Shown here one piece after another: positions 1-8,491 of a stretch of 64,000 nt of DNA; within the stretch, counting starts at the first letter, position 1, and every line of letters starts with the position of its first letter. This DNA is from Paraburkholderia sp. ZP32-5. Its GTDB lineage: Bacteria > Pseudomonadota > Gammaproteobacteria > Burkholderiales > Burkholderiaceae. Both the position numbers and the translations under genes were made by a program. The notes under the pieces are model-generated. The model did not search any database and was not told the origin of the DNA. It was given only the letters and a program-made list of their open reading frames with translations. The DNA lies in contig NZ_JAJEJP010000002.1 of assembly GCF_021390495.1 (NCBI RefSeq), positions 2,046,001 to 2,110,000 on the forward strand, in the 5' to 3' direction.

Positions 1-69
1 CACGAGTCGCTGGCCGGCCATGTAACGGTCGTACGCGAGCGTCGTTGTGAGCTTTGGAATTCGTGCCAT
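1..69 (-). CDS. N-terminal fragment of a leftward gene cut by the window edge
   Basis: An open frame reads leftward from ATG at 69 to the edge. It encodes 23 residues starting MARIPKLTTT and ending in GQRLV, with no stop. An AAGGGA ribosome-binding site lies about 6 bases upstream of the ATG, which is why I trust it as a real start. Too little is visible to name a product. It is divergent from the LuxR gene, so the two may share the intergenic region. Confidence 0.55.
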   Translation of the reverse strand, partial: MARIPKLTTTLAYDRYMAGQRLV

Positions 70-94
70 CACGTCCCTTCGAAGGAGGTGCCCT

Positions 95-172
95 ATGAAA
101 GAAGAAACTCCGCCGTACCGGTTTTGCCGGCCCGCTGTCAGCGCAAGAGTCAGCGCAAGATCGCAAAAATGA
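95..172 (+). CDS. possible 25-residue leader or small peptide
   Basis: A 25-codon frame starts at ATG 95 and stops at TGA 170-172. It is preceded at 82-90 by a near-perfect Shine-Dalgarno (AAGGAGGTG) with about 5-6 bases of spacing. The peptide is basic and contains a short repeat (two VSARxxx-like units from a direct DNA repeat near 138-160). It lies just upstream of the LuxR gene, so it could be a leader peptide. The only support is the ribosome-binding site. Part of the same sequence is the leader of the divergent gene at the left edge, so this may be chance. Confidence 0.25.
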   Translation: MKEETPPYRFCRPAVSARVSARSQK

Positions 173-263
173 TAGCAAGGAACCGGCTACCGTCATTTCA
201 CGAAATCGCTAATCATTGAGGTTGTCGTCTTTCACGCGTTTAGAACGCCGGAGCTACCGTTTC

Positions 264-1265
264 ATGGAACATGAATGCGATACGCTGCCGCAGTGGTTGG
301 CCGGCTCGCCGCAAGGCGAAGCCGGGCACGCGTCGGCAGCATACCCACCAGTGGCATCCGCACCTCCGGCCTACACGGCCAGCCTGCGGCACGCCATGAA
401 GTCAGCCCACACGGCTGAAGCATCGAAACCGTCTTCCCGCGCCGCGAGCGGTGCCGCGCGCACGGGTTTTCTCACGCTCTTCACCGAGGAGGAAATTGGC
501 ACGCCGTCGCCAGCGGCGCGTCGAGCCGCGCCGTTGATCAGTCCGCTCGGACGGTTCGGCAGCGCGCAGGACCGCATGGAATTCGTGCGTCAGCGCATCA
601 GGCAACTGGGCTTCGACTCGTTCAGCTACACGGCCACGCGCACGTCGTCGCATCACAAGACGATGTTCGTGCTGACCAGTTACGAGTCGCAGACCTGGCT
701 CACGCGCTATTTCCGCGAGCGTTATTTCGAGCTCGATCCGCGCGTCGCGCTTGCGTCGCCGACCGGCATGCCGTTTCTGTGGAACACCATCGACATGCGC
801 GCCGAGCTGCCGCGCGCGCAACTGCGCAGCGAACGGCTCGGCGGCCTGATCGACATGCTGGAGGCTACCGGCCGCAAGAGCGGGATTCTGACGCAGATGC
901 CGCTGCCCGAGCCGGAGGTGAGCGCAAGCCTGTGCTTCAACTCGGAGATCGGCAACCCGCGCTGGATGACCGAATCGATCGTCGCGGAAACGCTGATGTT
1001 CGCGCACGCGATTCACGAGTTCATCTGGACCCACGCGAAAAGCGTGATCGGCATCGCGCCCGCGCAGCAGCAGCGCGTGGCACTGAGCAAGCTGCAGCAT
1101 GCGGTGCTGAAAGCGGTCGTGCAGGGGCAGCGGGACAAGGAAATCGCGTATTTCCTCGGGCTGTCGCCGCATAACGTCGACTATCATCTGCGGCGGCTGC
1201 GACAGTTGTTCAACGTGCGCAATCGCGTACAGTTGATCAATGTTGCGCAGGCGTATTTGTCGTAG
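264..1265 (+). CDS. LuxR-family quorum-sensing-type regulator (solo) with N-terminal extension
   Basis: A LuxR-type transcription factor. From ATG 264 it is 333 residues. Residues about 95-240 resemble the acyl-homoserine-lactone-binding domain and about 275-333 form the LuxR helix-turn-helix. Five ligand-pocket positions of TraR/LuxR can be matched: W145, Y149, D158, P159 and W173. This suggests an acyl-homoserine-lactone-like ligand. No luxI-type synthase is visible, so this is a LuxR solo within the window. I chose ATG 264 because GGAG lies about 10 bases upstream; TTG 216 and ATG 396 are alternatives. The first ~90 residues are a Ser/Ala/Pro-rich extension not found in typical ~240-residue members. 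Whether it is translated is uncertain. Confidence 0.85.
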   Translation: MEHECDTLPQWLAGSPQGEAGHASAAYPPVASAPPAYTASLRHAMKSAHTAEASKPSSRAASGAARTGFLTLFTEEEIGTPSPAARRAAPLISPLGRFGSAQDRMEFVRQRIRQLGFDSFSYTATRTSSHHKTMFVLTSYESQTWLTRYFRERYFELDPRVALASPTGMPFLWNTIDMRAELPRAQLRSERLGGLIDMLEATGRKSGILTQMPLPEPEVSASLCFNSEIGNPRWMTESIVAETLMFAHAIHEFIWTHAKSVIGIAPAQQQRVALSKLQHAVLKAVVQGQRDKEIAYFLGLSPHNVDYHLRRLRQLFNVRNRVQLINVAQAYLS

Positions 1266-1304
1266 TTTGAGTCGCTCGGCTTGAATGTGGGTTGAGCGTG
1301 TGTG

Positions 1305-1344
1305 AGAAAAGGGCGTGACGGTGTAGGCCGTCACGCCCTTTTCT
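1305..1344. terminator. bidirectional intrinsic terminator, 17-bp perfect stem
   Basis: The left arm at 1305-1321 and the right arm at 1328-1344 are perfect reverse complements over 17 bases, with a 6-base loop. Four A on one side and four T on the other give a T-run in both directions. It sits between the convergent LuxR and ABC permease genes and should end both transcripts. Confidence 0.85.
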
Positions 1345-1360
1345 GTTTGCCTTCGAACCG

Positions 1361-2122
1361 TCAGCTCTTCAGCCGATACCCGGTCCGGAAGATCCAGCCG
1401 ACGATCACCAGAAACACCAGCAGAAACAGCAGCGTCATGCCGAGGCTGAGCCCCACCGCCACGTCGCCGAGTTCGAAGAAGCTCCAGCGAAAACCGCTGA
1501 CCAGGTAGACGATCGGATTGAACAGCGTGACGCCGCGCCAGAACGGCGGCAGCATGTTGACCGAATAGAAGCTGCCGCCGAGAAAGGTCAGCGGCGTGAC
1601 GATCAATAGCGGCACCAGTTGCAGCTTCTCGAAGCTATCCGCCCAGATCCCGATGATGAAGCCGAGAAGACTGAACGTGACCGCCGTCAGCACGAGAAAC
1701 AGCACCATCCAGAACGGATGCATGATCTGCAACGGTACGAACAGCCCCGCAGTCGCGAGGATGATCAGCCCGAGCAGGATCGACTTGGTGGCCGCCGCGC
1801 CGACATAGCTGACGACGATCTCCAGATACGACACCGGCGCCGACAGCAGCTCGTAGATCGTGCCGGTAAAGCGCGGAAAGTAGATGCCGAACGACGCGTT
1901 CGCAATACTTTGCGATAGCAACGACAGCATGATGAGCCCCGGCACGATGAACGCGCCGTAGCTGATGCCGTCCACCTCCTTGATGCGCGAGCCGATCGCC
2001 GAGCCGAACACGACGAAATACAGCGACGTGGAAATCACCGGCGCGATGATGCTTTGCATCAGCGTGCGCCACGTGCGCGCCATTTCGAACTTGTAGATCG
2101 CGCGCATTGCGTAGATGTTCAT
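1361..2122 (-). CDS. ABC-2 type transporter permease (NodJ/YadH-like)
   Basis: A 253-residue integral membrane protein with about six hydrophobic segments, as usual for ABC-2 exporter permeases of the NodJ/YadH group. It would pair with the ATPase encoded just upstream to form an inner-membrane exporter. Its ATG overlaps the ATPase stop codon by 4 bases (2119-2122), indicating translational coupling and a dedicated partnership. The exported substrate cannot be told from sequence. The resemblance to NodIJ does not imply nodulation function, since this family is widespread in Burkholderiales. Confidence 0.88.
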   Translation of the reverse strand: MNIYAMRAIYKFEMARTWRTLMQSIIAPVISTSLYFVVFGSAIGSRIKEVDGISYGAFIVPGLIMLSLLSQSIANASFGIYFPRFTGTIYELLSAPVSYLEIVVSYVGAAATKSILLGLIILATAGLFVPLQIMHPFWMVLFLVLTAVTFSLLGFIIGIWADSFEKLQLVPLLIVTPLTFLGGSFYSVNMLPPFWRGVTLFNPIVYLVSGFRWSFFELGDVAVGLSLGMTLLFLLVFLVIVGWIFRTGYRLKS

Positions 2123-3045
2123 TGATCCCCCCGGAGCAGGCTGACGAAAATATCCTCGAGCGAACTCTGCGTCGTGTGCAGGTCCTTGAAGCGGATGCCG
2201 GCGGCATCGAGCGCTTCGAGCAGCGCGATGATGTCGGTGCGGCCGCCCTCGCCTTCATACGTGTAGATCAGTTCGTTGCCGCCCTTCGACAGCGCGAGCG
2301 AGTAACCGGCGAGCGACGCCGGCAACGCGTCGAGCGGGTTCTCCAGTTGCAACGTCAACTGTTTCTTGCCGAGCTTGCGCATCAGCTCGGTCTTCTCTTC
2401 GATCAGCATGATCTCGCCGGCATTGATCACGCCGATGCGATCGGCCATCTCCTCGGCTTCGTCGATGTAGTGCGTGGTGAGAATCACCGTCACGCCGCTG
2501 CCGGTCAGCGAGCGCACCAGCTTCCACATATCGCGCCGCAGCTCGACGTCGACACCGGCGGTCGGCTCGTCGAGAAACAGCACGCGCGGTTCGTGCGACA
2601 GCGCCTTCGCGATCAGCACGCGCCGCTTCATGCCGCCTGACAACGTCATGATCTTGTTGTTGCGTTTCTCCCAGAGCGACAGGTCGCGCAATACCTTCTC
2701 GATATAGGCCGGGTTCTTCGGCTTGCCGAACAGGCCACGGCTGAACGACACGGTGGCCCAGACGGTTTCGAACGCATCGGTGGTCAGCTCCTGCGGCACG
2801 AGACCGATCAGCGAGCGCGCCGCGCGATAGTCGGTCGCGATGTCGTGGCCGTCCACCGTCACGCTGCCTTCGCTTGCGTTGACGATGCCGCAGATGATGC
2901 TGATGAGCGTGGTCTTGCCGGCGCCGTTCGGGCCGAGCAATGCGAAAATTTCGCCGGGATTGATCGCCAGATTGATGTTCTTCAGTGCATGAAAACCACT
3001 GGCATAGATTTTCGACAGATTCGTGACCGAGACGATTGGCTGCAT
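2119..3045 (-). CDS. ABC transporter ATP-binding protein (NodI-like exporter ATPase)
   Basis: A 308-residue ABC ATPase that should energise the downstream ABC-2 permease. Visible motifs are Walker A GPNGAGKT at 38-45, the Q-loop at Q85, the signature LSGGMKRR at 135-142 and Walker B VLFLDEP at 155-161. The C-terminal ~90 residues form the extra domain typical of DrrA/NodI-like export ATPases. The frame is open further upstream, but homology begins at the ATG at 3045 (MQPIVSV), so I use that start. The two genes form a two-gene operon ending at the 1305-1344 terminator. Confidence 0.9.
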   Translation of the reverse strand: MQPIVSVTNLSKIYASGFHALKNINLAINPGEIFALLGPNGAGKTTLISIICGIVNASEGSVTVDGHDIATDYRAARSLIGLVPQELTTDAFETVWATVSFSRGLFGKPKNPAYIEKVLRDLSLWEKRNNKIMTLSGGMKRRVLIAKALSHEPRVLFLDEPTAGVDVELRRDMWKLVRSLTGSGVTVILTTHYIDEAEEMADRIGVINAGEIMLIEEKTELMRKLGKKQLTLQLENPLDALPASLAGYSLALSKGGNELIYTYEGEGGRTDIIALLEALDAAGIRFKDLHTTQSSLEDIFVSLLRGDQ

Positions 3046-3270
3046 GGACTCGACGATGGCAGACACCGCTGTTGAATGAAAGGAAAAGGCGCGCCCGCGC
3101 GCGCCGCATCCGCAATGTAATGGAAAGTGCGAAAGCGTGCAGCCGGAAGAAACGGCGGGGCCCGCCATTGTGCCGCGTTGAGTTGTGATTTTCGTTGTTA
3201 CTTTCCGGAACGGCGCGCAAGCGGCGGTCCTGCCCGAAGCGCCACTGCCCGCGCGGTCATCGCGTGCATG

Positions 3271-4983
3271 TCACGGTTGCGCGCACACGAAACTGCTCGC
3301 CAGATTCAGATTGCCCTTGCCGACATAACGTGGGAAGCCCGGATAGCGGCACAGCGGCCGGGAGCGTCCGTTGGTTTCTCGCGCGATATCGGTGGCGATC
3401 AGCGTCTCCGGTGCAACACCGCGCGTCACCCAGTTATCGAGCGCGCCAAGCAAATCGACCGACGGAATGAACACGCCGCTCCCGTGCTGAAACCCCGGCA
3501 CCATATAAAGACGCATGAAGCTATCGACGGTCTGCGCGCCGAAGCGCTCGACCAGTGCGTCGTGATACGCGATCGTCTGGTTCGGGCTGATCACTTCGTC
3601 GGCGAGACCCTGCACGGTAATCACTTTGCCGCCGCGCGCGATATAACGCGACAGGTCGGGATTCATCGCGCCGATCGTGTGCGACAGCGCGATCAGCTGC
3701 GCGCGATATTTGCCGGGCCGTTGTGGATCGAACGACATCGAATCAAAGTTCGCATCACGCGCGACGAAATAGCGGACATAGCCGTCGCCTTGCGTGAACA
3801 GATAACCGTTCGCATAGAAGGTCGGCGCCGGCAGACGTTGCGGCTGATGCGCGAGACCCAGCATGCCGGTCAGATGCGTGCCCTGAAACACGTTGTAGCC
3901 GTGGTAGCCGCCTATGTCCGATGCGAGCCGGTATGGCAACGACAGACCGTCGCGCATCAGCAGCAGCGTCGCGAGTTGCGTGTCGGTCAGGCACTCGTTG
4001 TGTGGCGAAAGCCGCGCCGAACAGCGCAACGACGCGATGATTTCCGCCTCGTGCGCGCGGCACGCGGCCACGTCGCTGACGATGCCGTCCGCCGCGCCGT
4101 CGAGCCGGTCGCATAGCGCAAGCGTGCGCTGATAGATGCGCTCAAGCAGCACCGGCGGCACGAAGCCGCCAGGCTTGCCATATTCGGCTTGACCGATCGC
4201 CACGCCGATCAGCCGCACGCCGGAGAAATTGAGCGCCGGCGAATTGGCAATCACGCCGTCGTAATCGCCGGGAAAGCGCTGCATCACCGTGTAGCCTTCC
4301 CGCCCACCGGTCGAGCCGCCGGCAAAGTACATGCGCTGCGGCGGCCGGCCGTACGCGCGCGCGATCAACGCGAGCGCCACGTCATGGGTTTTCTTCAGAT
4401 GCGCGTAGCCGAAGTTCGTGACGGCTTCGTCGACGAGACCGAACACCGCGAGCGACGAATCGCCGACATGTCCGGAATCGTCGCCGAAAGTCACGTAGCC
4501 TTGCGCGAGCGGCGCGCGGTCCGGTGAAAACGGCATCACGCCGAGACCGCTGACGACGACGCCGTTGTAACCGCCACCGCCGATCTGCAACGCGCGGCCA
4601 TTCCAGCGGCGCGGCAGATTCAGATCGAAGCGGATATCGGGCGTGCCCGGTTCGAGCGCCTTGATGCGGCCCGTGATGCGGCAATACTCGCCGCCCTGCT
4701 GATTGCCGGGCGCGGTCGCGCCGACCATCACCGCGCTTTCGATCTGCGCGCCGGCCGTCGGCAGCGCGATCAGTTCGGGCTCCAGCACCGCGCCTGCAAA
4801 CTGCGTGCAGTGCATGTCGAGCGGCGCTTCCTTCGCTACCGCGGCCGTGCGATGCATCGCAAGCCACGCGAGCGCCGCGACGCTGACGATCGTCGCAACA
4901 CCGACGAACCCGCGCATCAGACGCATCACCTGCATCATGCGCGAAATATCAGCATGGCAAACGCGGCGCGCACGCCGCGTCAT
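3271..4983 (-). CDS. tannase/feruloyl esterase family protein lacking the catalytic-site cysteine pair
   Basis: A 570-residue alpha/beta hydrolase of the tannase/feruloyl esterase family, which hydrolyses phenolic or depside esters outside the cytoplasm. Residues about 24-50 look like a signal peptide or membrane anchor. The nucleophile is Ser224 in GGSTGGREG, the acid is D462 in GLADEV, and the histidine is H500 in PGFQHG. Family members usually carry Cys just before the Ser and just after the His, joined by a disulfide (the CS-D-HC motif). Here both positions are Gly (G223 and G501). I chose ATG 4983 because it overlaps the acyltransferase stop by 4 bases; internal Met codons are alternatives. 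It is probably co-expressed with the upstream OpgC-like gene. Confidence 0.85.
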   Translation of the reverse strand: MTRRARRVCHADISRMMQVMRLMRGFVGVATIVSVAALAWLAMHRTAAVAKEAPLDMHCTQFAGAVLEPELIALPTAGAQIESAVMVGATAPGNQQGGEYCRITGRIKALEPGTPDIRFDLNLPRRWNGRALQIGGGGYNGVVVSGLGVMPFSPDRAPLAQGYVTFGDDSGHVGDSSLAVFGLVDEAVTNFGYAHLKKTHDVALALIARAYGRPPQRMYFAGGSTGGREGYTVMQRFPGDYDGVIANSPALNFSGVRLIGVAIGQAEYGKPGGFVPPVLLERIYQRTLALCDRLDGAADGIVSDVAACRAHEAEIIASLRCSARLSPHNECLTDTQLATLLLMRDGLSLPYRLASDIGGYHGYNVFQGTHLTGMLGLAHQPQRLPAPTFYANGYLFTQGDGYVRYFVARDANFDSMSFDPQRPGKYRAQLIALSHTIGAMNPDLSRYIARGGKVITVQGLADEVISPNQTIAYHDALVERFGAQTVDSFMRLYMVPGFQHGSGVFIPSVDLLGALDNWVTRGVAPETLIATDIARETNGRSRPLCRYPGFPRYVGKGNLNLASSFVCAQP

Positions 4984-6086
4984 CCGTAACCCGCGCCGTT
5001 GGCTTGCGCGCTGTGATGCTGACCTTTCCAGCCGCTCCAGCCGCGCGCGATCATCAGCAGCGCGCCGATCGCGGCGAGATCGCCGCCGAGTCCGACCAGT
5101 ACGCCGCGAAAACCGTGGAACGTATGGGGCGTCGCGGTATCGACGATCAACGACACCAGCGTGCCGGTGACGAAGCACACGAGCCCGGTACGCCCGACCG
5201 TCACGATCGCCGGCAGCCGCCGCGCGAGCCACGCGATGCTGCCCATCCGCACGAACTGGCCGGCAAGCCACGCGATGACGATAAAGTTGATCACTCGTTC
5301 CACGGCAAGATTCTGTTTGTGCGCGCCCGGCAAAGGGTCGGTCAGCACGAAAAGTTTGACGATCGCGAATGCGAACACCGCGATCACGGCGGCGCGCGTG
5401 AACCACTGCGCGGTCTGGCTGGCATGAAAGCGTTCGCTGATCGGCTGCACGCGGCACACGACGCCGAACACAAACATCAATTGCCATGCAAACGGATTAA
5501 AAGCCCAGTCGGCGACATCGTCAATGCTGAATAACGCGGCAAGCGGCACCGCGGCCGCCCAGATCGCGACGCTGACGCCAACCGCGAGCGCTGCCGAGCG
5601 GCGTGCGAGCGGCACCGCAATCGGCACGAATAGCGCGAAGATCACATACATCGGCAACACGCTCGACAGATAAGGTTGCCGGCGCAACAGCGCGATATCG
5701 AACGCCTCGCGCCACGGTTGCAGCGCGAACGGCGGCCAGCCCGTCAGTTCGACCATCGGATGATTCAGATTCAGCATCGCAAGCGTCGCGCCCGACACCA
5801 GCGTCAGCACGGCCGTCAGCAGGTACGCGCGATAGATTTCCCAGCAACGTTTGATAAAGCGCATCGTCGCCGCGCTCTCGCCGCGATGCGCGAGCACCGC
5901 CGTATAGGCCGCCGCCGATGCATAGCCGCCGAGAAAGACGAACACTTCGGCGGAATCGCACAACGCGTACGCGTGAAGCATCAGATGCGACAGCGTACTG
6001 CCGGGAATGTGATCGAGCACGATGACGATCAGCACGACACCACGGAAGAAATCGACTTCGACCGAGCGTCCACGACGGGTTTCCAT
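4980..6086 (-). CDS. OpgC-domain acyltransferase-like membrane protein
   Basis: A 368-residue multi-pass membrane protein of the OpgC/acyltransferase-3 superfamily. The N-terminus has the family hallmark: a short charged start (VDFFRG), a hydrophobic segment and DHIPGS, with the conserved Asp-His. About ten membrane segments follow. OpgC proteins transfer succinyl or acyl groups to periplasmic glucans or other surface glycans. The acceptor is unknown here and no opgGH is nearby. The gene is coupled by a 4-base overlap to the esterase-family gene downstream. An acyl-adding and an ester-cleaving protein in one operon is suggestive, but that link is inference. Confidence 0.82.
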   Translation of the reverse strand: METRRGRSVEVDFFRGVVLIVIVLDHIPGSTLSHLMLHAYALCDSAEVFVFLGGYASAAAYTAVLAHRGESAATMRFIKRCWEIYRAYLLTAVLTLVSGATLAMLNLNHPMVELTGWPPFALQPWREAFDIALLRRQPYLSSVLPMYVIFALFVPIAVPLARRSAALAVGVSVAIWAAAVPLAALFSIDDVADWAFNPFAWQLMFVFGVVCRVQPISERFHASQTAQWFTRAAVIAVFAFAIVKLFVLTDPLPGAHKQNLAVERVINFIVIAWLAGQFVRMGSIAWLARRLPAIVTVGRTGLVCFVTGTLVSLIVDTATPHTFHGFRGVLVGLGGDLAAIGALLMIARGWSGWKGQHHSAQANGAGYG

Positions 6087-6721
6087 TCGGCTTCTCGATG
6101 AATGCGTGCGGGTCGCACGCCGTGACAGGAAGGGCCACGCGGAAGCGGCCCTATGCGCTGCGAACGTCGGAAGAATAAATCGTTCCCGGCCGGGTCGTAT
6201 GCGCGCTCTTGCGGCGCTGACAAGTGGCCTTTAATGCTTGCATGCACAACGGCGATCTGAAATACAGATGTCGGCAAGTGGTAATGCTGAATTCTCGCGC
6301 GCTGAATATGTGGCCATTACGCGGCAAGTTTTGCGGCTTTTCGCGTGTCGCAATCGGGGGGTGCGGTAAAGAGCGGAGCCGGCGATGCGAAAATGATTCG
6401 CCAGTCGCGCGATGCGTTTTTTTTCGTTTTTTTCACCGTACGATGTTTGTATGCCTTTTCGCCGCTTTCCGTCGCAGTTCGCTGCATCATCGCCGGCGTG
6501 TTCCGGTCCAGCCTTTATCGCCGCAGGCGCTAGCGCCGCTCCCGCCACCCGTGTGCCCGAACGACGGAAGACCGCCTGATGAACAGACGGATTGCCGGCT
6601 TAGCCCATGACCGGTCGGCCGCCCTTTACATCGTTAGGAATTTGCTGAATTTAAGACGGTTCTAACCGATCTTTCGATATCCTCGTCTATGCTGCGATCT
6701 CTTCGGACTCACGCAGATGAT
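6087..6721. other. 635-base gap without a convincing gene
   Basis: Frames of 60-128 codons exist on both strands but have no ribosome-binding site and no protein-like composition. A run of T8-CG-T7 lies near 6418-6436, without a strong stem before it. Base composition falls from the GC-rich flank towards the less GC-rich DUF6402 patch on the right, which suggests the edge of an acquired segment. The promoter for the rightward pair must lie here, but I cannot assign one. Confidence 0.4.
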
Positions 6722-7936
6722 ATGAATCACAACAACAGGATTCCCTATTTCAAGGTCAATAAAACTCTCCGCATGTGGTCACTTCGTGATGAAGACGAGG
6801 GTTGCGTAGTGGTCCGCGAAACCGCGCTTTCGATGGAAAAACCACCGCCACCATTGCAGGAAAAGCCACAGGCGACGGAGATCATCTCGAAACAGACATC
6901 AGCAACCCCAAAGCCGAAATCGGGCACCGGAAGCGGCCTGCTGGATATATTGCTGTTATATGCGCGCTTCCACGAATGGCTTAATGCGCCTGAATCTCCA
7001 AAGGCACCGAAGCCCGCGGCCATTGAGAAGCCGGAAAAGGTCAAAACGATTCCGCCATTCGATATTCAGGAAATTCCGGCAGCGATGCGGAAATTGAAGA
7101 TGCCTATGTCCGCGAAATTGATGGAGAGGTGGTTTGCGGGAAAATTCAACTATTCCCCCCGCGACGCCGACGAGCGCGCAGAAGTCAACCAGGATGGCAT
7201 GCGCTATCCGTCCGACATGTATGACACAAACACGATTACGTTGGATTGGGTGTTACGATTTTCGCGAGCCAGGAAACAATTTGACCGTCTGACAAAGGAT
7301 GCGATTCGAACCCCAGCCGCCCGAAGAATATTGGCCGAAAAGCTAAAGATCTATGCGAACAAAGTGGTGGATTTTTCAACGGCCGAGATCTGTGGCAACG
7401 ATATCGCCTCCCTCCACGAGCAATTTCATTTTCAGCATGTACCGGTTGATGGCGAATTTTCTCAAAAATTAAAACTTATGCTGACAACGAGTTGGGAGCA
7501 TTCGGGCGCACCTGATGATCTGACAGGCGCGCTCGGTTCGTTTAATTTATACGCCGCCATCGGCTCCGCTCTTTTCTCCTACGATCCAATGTCACGGAGA
7601 TCGACAGTCGAGATCACTGGAATATGGGTTTACGTGAAAGACAATTACACTTTCACGGACAGGCAGGGCGAGCGTTCACAGTATCTTGGACACTGGAGCC
7701 GCAACGGAGTTATCACTATTCCGCTTGACTTCGTTGCGGCTACTTCCCGCTATATCCCCTACACGGAGTCACCAGTCACCGTTGGCGATCCGGCCATCAG
7801 AGGCAATGTTTACTATCCCATCCACAACAGCGACTTCCGGCAGTGGGCAATCAGACATCAACGGGGCGGAGACTTCATCATTTACTCCGATCGGCGCTTT
7901 GTTCGCGTTGTTCCAGGTATCAAGCTACATCTATGA
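6722..7936 (+). CDS. DUF6402-like protein, possible type VI-associated effector
   Basis: A 404-residue protein resembling the DUF6402 family from Burkholderia. Features that recall it are the block PAAMRKLKMPMSAKLM followed by WFAG (about 119-140) and the TLDWVLRFSRARKQFDRL-like block about 60 residues later. The N-terminus is proline- and lysine-rich up to about residue 110. There is no signal peptide. I believe family members often sit in type VI secretion (VgrG) islands, but I recall this rather than see it: no secretion gene is in the window. I prefer ATG 6722 over ATG 6689 because the protein-like sequence begins there. Base composition is clearly less GC-rich than the neighbours, pointing to horizontal transfer. 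Function is unknown; an antibacterial effector role is inference from the overlap with the next gene. Confidence 0.7.
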   Translation: MNHNNRIPYFKVNKTLRMWSLRDEDEGCVVVRETALSMEKPPPPLQEKPQATEIISKQTSATPKPKSGTGSGLLDILLLYARFHEWLNAPESPKAPKPAAIEKPEKVKTIPPFDIQEIPAAMRKLKMPMSAKLMERWFAGKFNYSPRDADERAEVNQDGMRYPSDMYDTNTITLDWVLRFSRARKQFDRLTKDAIRTPAARRILAEKLKIYANKVVDFSTAEICGNDIASLHEQFHFQHVPVDGEFSQKLKLMLTTSWEHSGAPDDLTGALGSFNLYAAIGSALFSYDPMSRRSTVEITGIWVYVKDNYTFTDRQGERSQYLGHWSRNGVITIPLDFVAATSRYIPYTESPVTVGDPAIRGNVYYPIHNSDFRQWAIRHQRGGDFIIYSDRRFVRVVPGIKLHL

Positions 7937-8310
7937 AATTCAAGCTCAAACACACCGCTCCAATCGCGATAACGATCGGCATATTCTATTTTCTCGCGTT
8001 TAACCACACGCCACCCGGTACCGAATGCCAGAGTTCAAAATCCCCTGACGGCCTGTATATCGCACAACGTTGCTTGCTGAACTGGGTGCCAGGCGGAAAC
8101 TCGAAATACGTTGGACGTTTATTCAACGCAAACAGCGGACAACTCGTCGCTCAGCACACGTTCGCCACGCCTGTCCCGACCATTTTGTGGAGCAGCTACG
8201 AAGGCGAGACCGTACTGTTCGCCGTAGGAGATGGCGACGACGACGCGACCTATATACCCATACCGCCCTCCACGTGGGACAGACTTCTGGCAGCGCGCCC
8301 TCGCCTTTAA
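7933..8310 (+). CDS. small membrane-anchored protein, candidate immunity partner of the DUF6402-like protein
   Basis: A 125-residue protein with a hydrophobic segment at about 9-23 (a signal peptide or anchor), then a predicted periplasmic domain. That domain has two Cys (about 32 and 47), consistent with a disulfide. Its ATG overlaps the stop of the DUF6402-like gene (7933-7936), so the two are translationally coupled. A long gene followed by a short exported one with overlapping codons is the usual arrangement of an effector and its immunity protein. I do not recognise a named domain. The base composition is like that of the preceding gene, so the two probably moved together. Confidence 0.72.
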   Translation: MKFKLKHTAPIAITIGIFYFLAFNHTPPGTECQSSKSPDGLYIAQRCLLNWVPGGNSKYVGRLFNANSGQLVAQHTFATPVPTILWSSYEGETVLFAVGDGDDDATYIPIPPSTWDRLLAARPRL

Positions 8311-8491
8311 CCTTCTCCCCCTTCGCGCCCTCTCCACTGCCTCCGCCGCCCAGGCGCGGTATCATGCGGCCTCACCTAACCGGCCGCTTCCAACTCCGCG
8401 CGATCCGCGGACCCGGACTCAGCCACACGATAAAAACAGACCACGCGCGGCCTCCGCTTCGAGCCGCGCACCTCATTCGCGGATTTCCACG

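Noticed and set aside
402..1334. Frame of 310 codons opposite the LuxR gene
   Set aside because: Shadow of the LuxR gene, crossing the terminator hairpin at 1305-1344.
6418..6436. T8-CG-T7 run as a terminator
   Set aside because: No stable stem lies before it and no gene ends upstream, so there is nothing for it to terminate.
6224..6610. Frame of 128 codons in the gap before the DUF6402-like gene
   Set aside because: It has no ribosome-binding site, is rich in Arg/Ser/Cys and runs through a T8-CG-T7 tract. Neither strand offers a supported gene there.
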